DNA from: Ramazzottius varieornatus
Taxonomy: Eukaryota; Tardigrada; Eutardigrada; Parachela; Ramazzottiidae
NCBI GenBank assembly: GCA_001949185.1
Contig: BDGG01000003.1
Span: 2,419,404 to 2,483,403, forward strand
DNA length: 64,000 nucleotides
Direction: 5' to 3'
This document shows positions 22,290 to 30,303 of the stretch, one piece after another. The position numbers and the translations under genes are program-made. The notes beneath the pieces were generated by a model. That model saw nothing but the letters and a program-made list of their open reading frames with translations, was not told the origin of the DNA and did not search any database. The stretch's first letter is position 1, and the number at the start of each line of letters is the position of its first letter.

Positions 22290-23090
22290 ACTTCGTTTGT
22301 GGAGTATTTAAAGATTCTGTCAATCGAACTGCTGTGGACTTTTCCGCATGTGAAGACATGGTTCGCGTTCCATCGATGGTACCTTAGCCGAAGACGGGGT
22401 ATCAGTGATGGGTAACTCTCACTGAAGTTTCACTTTTCGACGGTAGAAGAAACGTAAGAGAGAAGGGAGCTTAGCCCACTAACCGCATAGCGAACCGGTG
22501 TACATTCTCATATGCGTTGTATGCTTGGTTTGTCGCACTATCGAACACACGGTGTTTGATGGTGAAGCAAGTTTTAATTAGATCAAAGATCGTTCTTGTT
22601 TTTTGGATTGGATATCTCGCTCTCAGTGAACATATTGCACCGGGTGAGTTTGTTGCTGTGGCTTAGACTGTTTGCACTGTGTTTTCAGGCTTCTGTAGTA
22701 CTAAGCTGCTCTTGGGACGGGGTACAGGATCATATTTTTCCCACGCTGAGAAGCCGTAAATTTTACTCCTGGAAAGTCGTAGAAGAGCTTAAGAAGAGAT
22801 GAGAAAAACCGGAGGAAGGGAAAGCAGGGATGAAGGAGATCAGAGAACGTATTAAGAAAGTATCCCTGCTACCAATAATAAGTATTAATCAAATTAGAAT
22901 TAATACATCAATACATATTTTTGGCAATGAGAGATGCATGCCACTTGGAGCCGATTGTCGGAGGAGAGAGGAACAAATGGAAATTTGGGTTTGGAATGTT
23001 GAAATCCACAGCGGAGGGGCACAATCACAATGAGCAGGTACGAAGGTTTGGACCAAAATATACCATTGAGACTGGCTCGATTTCCTGCAG
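22290..23090. other. Spacer between SRFPTQG members 1 and 2
   Basis: No gene supported. It should contain the promoter of member 1 and the 3' end of member 2. Short plus-strand open frames at 22596-23033 lack any signature. Confidence 0.35.
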
Positions 23091-23094
23091 TGGT

Positions 23095-23649
23095 TTATCC
23101 TTGTGTAGGGAATCGAGAAATGACAGCAAGACCCAGGAGAATCAACGGCAGCAATGTGGATAAGTCGTTCGAGTTGTTGTCGGTCGAAGGAGCAGGAGCG
23201 GGAGCCGGTGCAGGGACGACTATGGGTCCGGAACCGCCCCAGCCACCGAATCCGCCACGCCCACCAAATCCATCACGATCTCGGACCAACAAAGCGAGTA
23301 ACAATGGACTGATGCCTCCTCCTCCTCCGAAACCACCGCCGAATCCACCACCGAACCCGAAACCAGGGAATCCAAACTGTTTGGCTTCCCGAAGACTGAC
23401 GTTAGAATGGGCCAAGGTCTGGTTCATCAGGGTATGTAACTCCGAGGCGTTCATAGACTTAAGCTTGTTGATCACGGCTTCCTGTGGGGAACCTTTGGTA
23501 ATGTTCAAGGCCGCCATGAGTTGCTCGGGGGACATCTTTGTAGGATCAAGGAGAGAAGCACTGGCTGGGGGAGCGGGAAGGGTTAGTCCATGGACGCAGA
23601 TGCCCATCACGGCGAAGGCGGAAAGCGTCACGTAGAGCCGTGACGACAT
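23095..23649 (-). CDS. SRFPTQG-family secreted Gly-rich protein, member 2
   Basis: Single-exon, 184 aa. Signal peptide MSSRLYVTLSAFAVMGICVHG, then a conserved helical domain (SPEQLMAALNITKGSPQEAV, INKLKSMNASELHTLMNQTL). Next come REAKQFGFPGFGFGGGFGGG, the hydrophobic patch ISPLLLALLVRDRDGFGG, an Ala/Pro run (VVPAPAPAPAPS) and the tail LILLGLAVISRFPTQG. The LYVTLSAF leader, the GSPQEAV..KL and ELHTLMNQT helices and the tail are shared with members 3 and 4, so these arose by tandem duplication. The long open frame on the opposite strand is a shadow of the Gly/Pro codons. No enzymatic motif. Biochemical role unknown. Confidence 0.85.
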   Translation of the reverse strand: MSSRLYVTLSAFAVMGICVHGLTLPAPPASASLLDPTKMSPEQLMAALNITKGSPQEAVINKLKSMNASELHTLMNQTLAHSNVSLREAKQFGFPGFGFGGGFGGGFGGGGGISPLLLALLVRDRDGFGGRGGFGGWGGSGPIVVPAPAPAPAPSTDNNSNDLSTLLPLILLGLAVISRFPTQG

Positions 23650-23725
23650 TGTGGGTGATCGCTGGAAGACGCCGAGAAAGGAAGTGGTGCTAGACTGTAG
23701 TGGATGGTTTGTGTTACGTAAGTTA

Positions 23726-23732
23726 TTTTATA
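23726..23732 (-). promoter_or_regulatory. TATA-like box upstream of member 2
   Basis: TATAAAA on the minus strand, about 77 bases upstream of the start codon at 23649. That distance suits a short 5' untranslated leader. Position and sequence only. Confidence 0.45.
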
Positions 23733-23929
23733 TGGCTGCCTCTGGTAGAGCAAACTTGGGACCGGAGGTTTGCACCGAACAGAAGATCTGGTCGTATGCG
23801 GAGCAACGACTTTGCACGACGAAGAACCAAGGCATACGGGACGATAAACATATTCTTCTCCGAGAGTCTTGATGGTTCGTTGGACGCGATCACAAAGAAC
23901 CGGTATGGCGGGAGGGTGCGTTAGATACG

Positions 23930-24610
23930 AGCGCGGCAGGTTCTCTGGTCTCGGTGATTGACTGCAGCTGCAGATCTGCAGTCGACATTGGTCATTTCGC
24001 TTTGATATTTTCGATCATTCATCCTTCAAGTTAGTTTTATTGGTGTTTTTCACCGAGTAAGAAACATCTACGCAGAACGTATCGAAGCACTCCAGTTATT
24101 ACTTGGAGGACATGGGAACAAACATAACATTAGCTCCAGCTGAGATGCCCGGATGTTGGGTCTTCACGATATGGAACCGGTGGTACTCTGTCTGGATCAC
24201 TATCGAAGGCTGGGAGCCCGGGATGGATGGAGCCTGTTTCGGCGGTTGAGTTCGGTTTATTCGTTATTGTCAACCACTCGTCGCAGCTAGTATCCTAATG
24301 GCATCAATCGAGTTCTTCGTTCAAGGTTTAATGAGAAAACAGGAAAGAGAAATGAGCAATCGAAAAGTAGAATTTGAGAAAGAAATATGCGGCGAACCGA
24401 AAAGAAAACGATGATCAGACCCAGAAACTATGATTAACGCAGAGAGGAAAGGGGTATAAACGAAACACCATGAACCAAAGCAGACGGTCAAAAATGTGAA
24501 GACTCCTAGAGATCAAATATCGTGGGCAGAGAGAGAGAGAGAGAGATATACACAAAAATTTAAACCAATGCGGAATTCGGTGAAGAAAAAACTAACAACG
24601 CTTGCTGCAG
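23930..24610. other. Spacer between SRFPTQG members 2 and 3
   Basis: No gene seen. A short GA microsatellite (GAGAGAGAGAGAGAG) sits at 24531-24545. Purine-rich sequence follows up to the member 3 stop codon. Confidence 0.4.
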
Positions 24611-24622
24611 ATCCGTCAAGAC

Positions 24623-25138
24623 TTAACCTTGGGTGGGGAATCTGGAAATCACAGCAAGACCCAGCAGAGTAAGGGCGGCGAAAGCAGCCAGGTCGTCATT
24701 ACCGCCACCGCTCGGCGAGGGCGCAGGAGCAGGCGGGGGAGCTGGCATGAATATGGGAGAACCTCCACCGGCACCACCACCGTATCCACCACCGTATCCA
24801 CGGTCTCGGATCAACAGAGCCAGCAGCAGCGGAGAGATATTTCCATCACCAGACCCGCCATAGCCAAACATTCTACCCTCTCGTGACGTAGAGTTCCCGC
24901 CTAAATGCGCCATGGTCTGGTTCATCAATGTGTGAAGTTCCGATGCATTCATCGCTCTCAATTTATTCAGCATAGCTTCTTCGGGCGAACCCTTGGTGAC
25001 ATTGAGCATGGACATGATGTGGTCGGGTGTGAAGGACGAAAGGGAAGCCGCTGGAGCTTGCTTGGATGTGGTAAGCCCATTCACGGAAAGAGTGAGGACC
25101 ACGAAGGCCGAAAGCGTCACGTAGAGTAGTGAAAACAT
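24623..25138 (-). CDS. SRFPTQG-family secreted Gly-rich protein, member 3
   Basis: Single-exon, 171 aa from ATG 25138. This start aligns MFSLLYVTLSAFVVLTLSVNG with the other members; an in-frame ATG 11 codons upstream exists but would bury the signal peptide. The helical domain reads TPDHIMSMLNVTKGSPEEAM, then LNKLRAMNASELHTLMNQTM. It is followed by REGRMFGYGGSG, the patch ISPLLLALLIRDRGYGGG, a Gly and Pro/Ala region (FMPAPPPAPAPSPSGGG) and the tail LTLLGLAVISRFPTQG. Asn-X-Ser/Thr sites occur in the same places as in member 2. It is the closest relative of member 4 in the helical part. A TATA-like TATAAG at 25245-25250 lies about 105 bases upstream. Confidence 0.85.
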   Translation of the reverse strand: MFSLLYVTLSAFVVLTLSVNGLTTSKQAPAASLSSFTPDHIMSMLNVTKGSPEEAMLNKLRAMNASELHTLMNQTMAHLGGNSTSREGRMFGYGGSGDGNISPLLLALLIRDRGYGGGYGGGAGGGSPIFMPAPPPAPAPSPSGGGNDDLAAFAALTLLGLAVISRFPTQG

Positions 25139-25171
25139 GCCGAAAGTTACAAGCAGCCTCTGTTTCTCCAA

Positions 25172-25940
25172 CAGTAAGACTTCCGCTAGCTGAGAAAAGA
25201 GAAACGGACACTAGAAACCTAAGTAATGATTAGAACCCAGATACCTTATATCACAGCACCAGGGTTGCTGAATAATTTCAGCAGAAACAGGACCAGCAAC
25301 CAAGCTCGCGGTACCGGAGAACCATGGTCCATGGGCCTGAATTCACTCTCTTATGATCACTATAGCGACCTAATTTCCATTGCGTCGCACTGATGTTGTG
25401 CTCGTACATCAACTATTGATCACTGAAAGTTCGCTGAGCTTTCCGGTATTGATCAATTTTCCCGCGGTATGTGGAATCAAAATCGGCTGCTCTCGTCCAT
25501 CCTTGCTGTCGTCAAGCGTGTAAATTTGAGTTTCCACGTCTTCGGCTATCCTGGGGAGTGGGGCATGCGGGCGGCACGTTGGAGATCGTCCGTCAGGTTC
25601 TTCGATCATTATCTGCTTCGAATGCAAATGGAACTGGATGCTGCTGTATCTAGTGAGAAGTCATATTCAATTTGATCTCGGAAGCCCCGTCAACTTGATC
25701 ATCACAGAGTCGTAAACATGTTTGAAAGAAGACCGAAACCAAAAAAAAGTAAGACGAAAAAAACGAGATAAGCCAGAAAAGTACAGCTTGAAATGGAAGG
25801 CCGATGAGAATAGGACTGAAAATAGTAAGAGCTTCAAGCGTAATACGTCTGTAGGTGTTAGAAAGATAGGAAACCAAGAACACACCGCAAAGATGTAAAA
25901 AAAACCATTTGCTTGCAGAGAAGACCCAATAGTTCGGCGG
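25172..25940. other. Spacer between SRFPTQG members 3 and 4
   Basis: No supported gene. Minus-strand open stretches at 25409-25627 and 25650-25885 lack domains; the latter is a run of low-complexity hydrophobic codons. Confidence 0.35.
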
Positions 25941-25946
25941 TTTATC

Positions 25947-26399
25947 TCAACCCTGAGTGGGGAACCGGGAGATCAAAGCCAGACCCAAAATCGTGACAGC
26001 GGTTAAGGTTGCAAAGTCATCACCTCCACCAAAACTGGGCGCTGGTGCGGGAGCTGGGGAAAAGATGGATCCACCACCAAATCCCCCAAAGAACAATGGC
26101 AGCAAAAACGGTAAGAATGCATCCCATTGTTTGCCTTCTCGTAGCAAAGTGAAGTTCCCGCCGATACGTATCATAGTCTGGTTCATCAGCGTGTGGAGCT
26201 CGGTGTCATTCATGGCTTTCAGTCTGTTCAACACGGCTTCCTGTGGCGAACCCTTGGTCACGTTGAGCATGGACATAATCTGGTTGGGTGTCATGGGCGA
26301 ATCCGAAGCCGCAGGAGCCTCTTTGGGGATGGTAAGACCATTTGCAGAAAGGGCGAGGACAACGAAGGCTGAAAGTGTCACATACAGCACCGACGACAT
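25947..26399 (-). CDS. SRFPTQG-family secreted protein, member 4 (short)
   Basis: Single-exon, 150 aa, the shortest member. Signal peptide MSSVLYVTLSAFVVLALSANG, helical domain TPNQIMSMLNVTKGSPQEAV then LNRLKAMNDTELHTLMNQTM. After REGKQWDAFLPFLLPLFF the long Gly/Arg-Asp-Gly stretch of members 2 and 3 is reduced to [18 protein letters not shown]. The tail reads VTILGLALISRFPTQG. The ISPLLLALL patch is replaced by AFLPFLLPLFFGG, so the position but not the sequence of the hydrophobic patch is conserved. A TATA-like TTTTAAG lies about 85 bases upstream. Function unknown. Confidence 0.85.
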   Translation of the reverse strand: MSSVLYVTLSAFVVLALSANGLTIPKEAPAASDSPMTPNQIMSMLNVTKGSPQEAVLNRLKAMNDTELHTLMNQTMIRIGGNFTLLREGKQWDAFLPFLLPLFFGGFGGGSIFSPAPAPAPSFGGGDDFATLTAVTILGLALISRFPTQG

Positions 26400-26943
26400 G
26401 GTGCGATAGGAACTTTGGAACGATCTTTAATTCTTCGACTGTAAGACTAATGCTGGATTTGAGATGAGAAAGGAGAGATACCGGTACTTAAAACCTGCAT
26501 GGCGGTCAAGCATCAGATACTTCGTGTTACGGGATTGAGCCTTCGTAATGTTTTTATAAGAAAAAAGGGACAACTTCGCCCATCTTGCGTCACATCGTTA
26601 TTGAAGGACCCCGAACCTGCTTTTTTACGGTTCTTACATGTGGCTGATGGCGACCAAACTCGTTTACGTTACATCTTTTACCGGTAATGTACCTATTACA
26701 TATTCCTCTTCTTCCGGACTCATGGTTTTATGCTCGATGCAGTCAAAACATCACGGACACGTTCCGTGGATCGTTAGCGCTGTCCTGTGGAAAGCGACTG
26801 ATCTACACGCACGACGGGAAAATATGGGGCCAGTAAAAATTATGGGACCAGGCCTTTTCGCTACGGCGGTACGGAAGTACGTACGTAAGCGACCGATTCA
26901 TAGTAATGCACTTTTGGACACTTTTCTACGTTTGAATTTCCAT

Positions 26944-26993
26944 NNNNNNNNNNNNNNNNNNNNNNNNNNNNNNNNNNNNNNNNNNNNNNNNNN
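26944..26993. other. Assembly gap (50 N)
   Basis: A second run of exactly 50 Ns, in the repeat-rich spacer. No repeat was seen directly at its edges, unlike the gap at 8931. Confidence 0.95.
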
Positions 26994-27687
26994 CCATAAT
27001 CTCCCGTCGTGCGTGTACAGTAGTAACAACGCGAGCTAACAAAGCTATGCCGTACAGGGCCCCCAAAACAAAGCTCGAAGAACCACCGACCCGAATGGCC
27101 GGCGCTATCTATTAAGGTATGTCAGTATGACTTTGCGGTTTTTCGGAGGGAATTTTTGAAAAGTGATATCCCTGGCCTTTGACGAAATTTCTCGCTTCTT
27201 CTTCTCGTGAATAATAGTAGACATAAGAGCGTTTTTCACAAGGTTTTAGAAACCCTGGTCCGCGCATTTGTGGGATATTGTACGAGAATGTTCTGCGATC
27301 GCTAATTTTCAAAAGTCACCTCCACCTGGAATTCTAGTTCGTGTAGCTCCACCGAGACAGCTAGAAATTCAGACACTACGGTAAACAAAACTTCAACGAA
27401 GACGCTATTGAATGATCGTTTCAGTATAGGCAAGAACAGTCTACTCCATAAGATAGCCAGATGGAAGAATACGCTTCGAAAATCTGACATCGGACAAAAC
27501 AAAACTACCTGCTCTCAAAGCCGGACGAAAGCAAAACTTTTCGAACTTAGAAAGTGGGTAGTATATACATTGGTGTACTCCCCAAGAGCGCTAGCTCTTG
27601 GTTTCTTTCTGCAGTGGTAGGGACAAAAATTGGGAATTTCTCACCTCACTAAAGTGGCGCACGTCGACAACCGCAACTTTCTACTAT

Positions 27688-28499
27688 GGGCGGCGGATAA
27701 GTGCATAAGTATATGTGCTCTCAAAATCTTATAGCATACACTCTTGATAGGTACCAAAACAGTAGGGTACTGTTTTGATGAGTTGACGGTAGTACTTTTG
27801 ATGAGTTGGTTTCTGTATGTGACGTCCCATACGAATAAAGTGATCCGGAGGCGTGGCTTCTTTATTCGTTTGGGACGGCACATACAGAAACCAACTCTCC
27901 AAAAGTACTATCGAAAAGTACAGCAGTTTTGAGAGTACAAGTACTACGCAAAACAGTGTGGTACATTTTTTACCAATGTCACAGCACAGATCAAAACTGA
28001 TATGCATCATTTTTGATCTATATGGGGTAAACGAGATAATTCGGGCATAGTGGTTTTTCACTAGTTATTTGGGCATATTTTTTCTCAGCTCCTGCTGCGC
28101 GTAATGATTTCGTGAGGTAGACTGATCCCTCTCCTCGAGATTTCAATAGGTTTGAGAACGGCAAAGCGTTGTGGATCACGAGAATTCGGCCAGGGAGAGA
28201 CATGGGTTTGTCCAATGTCAAAAAGCCTAATTCCGTATCAACAGGCGTACGATGAGAGGTTAACCAAGCGTTGACGGTAATGCTCAAACTTTTCGCGTTG
28301 CCCGAATTATGGTGCGAAAATCGATATGCTCGAATTATGTCGTTCACCTCGTAATACAGTATAGTTCGAAACAGTAGGGTACTTTTCTGGCCTATACTAT
28401 AGTATAGTGCAAAACAGTACCCTACTGTTTTGATACGTGTCAAAAGTGTATACTATAAGATTTTGAGAGCACATTTCCTTATGCGTTTATCCGCCGCCC
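27688..28499. mobile_element. TIR element with two further palindromes nested inside
   Basis: Outer inverted repeats begin GGGCGGCGGATAAGTGCATA on the left and end TATCCGCCGCCC on the right. They extend about 90 bases inward through CAAAACAGTAGGGTACTGTTTTG. Inside lie a hairpin with 50-base arms (27791-27840 and 27860-27910, TTTCTGTATGTGACGTCCCA and its complement) and a second complete element at about 28024-28353. No transposase open frame is visible, so this is a non-autonomous composite. Confidence 0.7.
28024..28353. mobile_element. MITE with TAAACGACATAATTCGGGCAT ends, copy 1
   Basis: About 330 bases with inverted termini (GGTAAACGAGATAATTCGGG on the left and the complement ending TATGTCGTTCACCTCGTA on the right). 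A second copy in the opposite orientation lies at 63463-63809 and matches along its length, including TTGGACA, ACGCTTTG and CTACTGCGCG-type internal blocks. No coding capacity. Confidence 0.7.
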
Positions 28500-29199
28500 A
28501 TATTCCACCCCGTTTTGCACAAAAGTTCTTTTTCAAAATTCTCAAAGCATATCTTTCAAGGTTTTTCTCCCGCAGTTGGCAGACCATCTTTAGTACTACA
28601 AAACTGTCCTATCATTCTCGAATTCAAAGTGCCTGTTTCGTGCGAAAAATTTTCGAAATGGTTGTGTTTAGAACCGAGTCTCGCTTCTTCGGATATTTTT
28701 GTTGTTTCCTGTTCTCATTGCATTGGCCAAACTTTGCTTGTAAAAAAGGGAAAAGAGTCTGTGACACTGACAGGCCATCAGCTAAGTCTTGGAAGTCTGT
28801 ACACTCCCTCTGAAAATATGTTTGAAAGTCTTCTGCCGAAAACCGCAAAGTCATACCGACAGACCTAATAGATCTGAGGGAAATCCACCCAGTGATGCAG
28901 CCAGTACACGCAGTTTTCCTGATGATCGGCCTGGACAAGGTAACTGGCCACCGGCCGAAAGCGGCAGCTGCCAGCTGAAGCTGAGCAAACAAACTAATCG
29001 ATCGATGTGCTGCCACTGATTTCGTCCCGGCCGATAATTAAGTAAGCTGCGTGTACACTGTACAGTACCAGCTGGTACGTAAGCCATACCAGGAGCCCCC
29101 ACAGAATGTACCGCGCAATCTGTGGCATTATAGTTGCCGGTATTGCAAAGCCTCTCTTGCATGCGCTAATTTTAGGACGATGAGATCATCCGATTCTTC

Positions 29200-30159
29200 A
29201 TGTCGGTGCTAAAGAGCCGTAACTTAAAGCATGATATAGAGCCCCTAGCGGCGAAAGATTTTCTGGTGAACTTTGTGTGCTTTATGGGGATATTTTCTAC
29301 TGGAACCTTGTTGACGCAGTACTTCATCCGCTACATCTGTACCCCCTCAAACATTTCCCAGTCCCGACCCAGTAGTTTTCCGCGCTGCTTGCATTATGTC
29401 TGGATCCAGAATCGAGAAGCAGACCAACCCTTCGACCTCACGGTTCCCCAGTACTTATCTATTCTGTCCGCTATCAAGTTTCTCCCTTCGGACTTCCGCA
29501 TCTTCATCCACACGAACGGTGAGTTCGCCGGTCCTTTGTGGACTGATGTAAGCGATTACATCAGCGTTGTACCGGCCAGCCGGATCTTCAAGCTGAATGA
29601 TCGGCCAATCATGCATATCGAGCATGAGGCGGATATGGTCAAGCTTGACGTGGCTTACAACACAGGCGGGTTCTTCGTCGACTTCGATGTGTACTTCACC
29701 GGTTACCAGCAAGAAAACTTCCTTACACTCTTAGATGAACACGAATGTATCTTCACGCCCTTCACGAGTCGTAGTCGAAAGTTCCTGGCTATCGGGAATT
29801 TCGGATGCAAGCCGAAGAGTTCGTTCATTAGAAGGATCCTCGACGAGTATAGTACGAACTATCGCGGATACAAATGTTACGCACCGGATGATCCGATTCC
29901 TTTTCTGTATAACGGCTGCCTGTTTCCTTACCTGCTGTACCGAAAGGACAAAGAGTTCAGAAAAAGTGTCCGAATCGAAACTGAGCTTTTGAACATCAGG
30001 GAAAAGCGGAGCGACTTTCTGAACAATCTGGGGAAAGTAGAGTGGAAGAACCAGTTCAATATGCACAGCGGATACGAAGGCAGAGAACCTTCCCTGTCGG
30101 ATTTATGGAGCTGGAATTCATCTTTCGGAGATCTTCTGAGACATATTGCTAAAGATTAA
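29200..30159 (+). CDS. Golgi-type glycosyltransferase with DXD motif, intronless
   Basis: Single exon, 319 aa. The N-terminus has a type II membrane anchor (FLVNFVCFMGIFSTGTLL), then a lumenal catalytic part. The core is LHYVWIQNREADQP, RIFIHTNGEFAGPLW, then IEHEADMVKLDVAYNTGGFF followed by VDFDVYF, where DFD is the metal-binding DXD. This is the Gly_transf_sug (OCH1/alpha-1,4-GlcNAc and GalNAc transferase-like) pattern. It would transfer a sugar from a nucleotide donor in the Golgi; donor and acceptor cannot be told from sequence. AATAAA lies about 85 bases after the stop. It differs from its neighbours in having no introns, so a retrocopy or an acquired gene are both possible. Confidence 0.82.
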   Translation: MSVLKSRNLKHDIEPLAAKDFLVNFVCFMGIFSTGTLLTQYFIRYICTPSNISQSRPSSFPRCLHYVWIQNREADQPFDLTVPQYLSILSAIKFLPSDFRIFIHTNGEFAGPLWTDVSDYISVVPASRIFKLNDRPIMHIEHEADMVKLDVAYNTGGFFVDFDVYFTGYQQENFLTLLDEHECIFTPFTSRSRKFLAIGNFGCKPKSSFIRRILDEYSTNYRGYKCYAPDDPIPFLYNGCLFPYLLYRKDKEFRKSVRIETELLNIREKRSDFLNNLGKVEWKNQFNMHSGYEGREPSLSDLWSWNSSFGDLLRHIAKD

Positions 30160-30241
30160 CTAATTTTCCCAGTATTTGTGCTGTATTTTTTAGTTCGTAT
30201 TTCCGTCAGCCGAATATGCATCGTCAGACAATGAAATTAAT

Positions 30242-30247
30242 AATAAA
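30242..30247 (+). terminator. Polyadenylation signal of the glycosyltransferase
   Basis: AATAAA 83 bases downstream of the stop at 30159, on the coding strand, in a convergent 145-base spacer. Confidence 0.55.
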
Positions 30248-30303
30248 ACCAGGAACAGAAGATTCAACAAACTGGTATCGAAGACATCACATTTGGAAAG
30301 TAA

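Larger units (their letters stand above)
26400..29199. other. Repeat-rich gene desert
   Basis: No gene could be supported across 2.8 kb. It contains an assembly gap at 26944-26993, nested inverted-repeat elements at 27688-28499 and a stretch near 28930-29060 related to the palindrome at 18708. Open frames at 28430-28868 and on the opposite strand are short, overlapping and without motifs. Confidence 0.45.

Noticed and set aside
23030-23635. Long plus-strand open frame rich in Pro and Arg opposite SRFPTQG member 2
   Set aside because: It mirrors Gly- and Ala-rich codons of the minus-strand gene. Similar mirror frames lie opposite members 1, 3 and 4, and none has its own start context or family.
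21441-26399. Antifreeze, silk or known cuticle protein identity for the Gly-rich family
   Set aside because: Composition alone is not enough, and the conserved helical domain and SRFPTQG tail do not match any such family I know.
27688-28499. CRISPR array or rRNA/tRNA genes in the repeat-rich spacer
   Set aside because: Repeats are inverted and nested, not regularly spaced direct repeats. No cloverleaf or rRNA signature was seen anywhere in the window.
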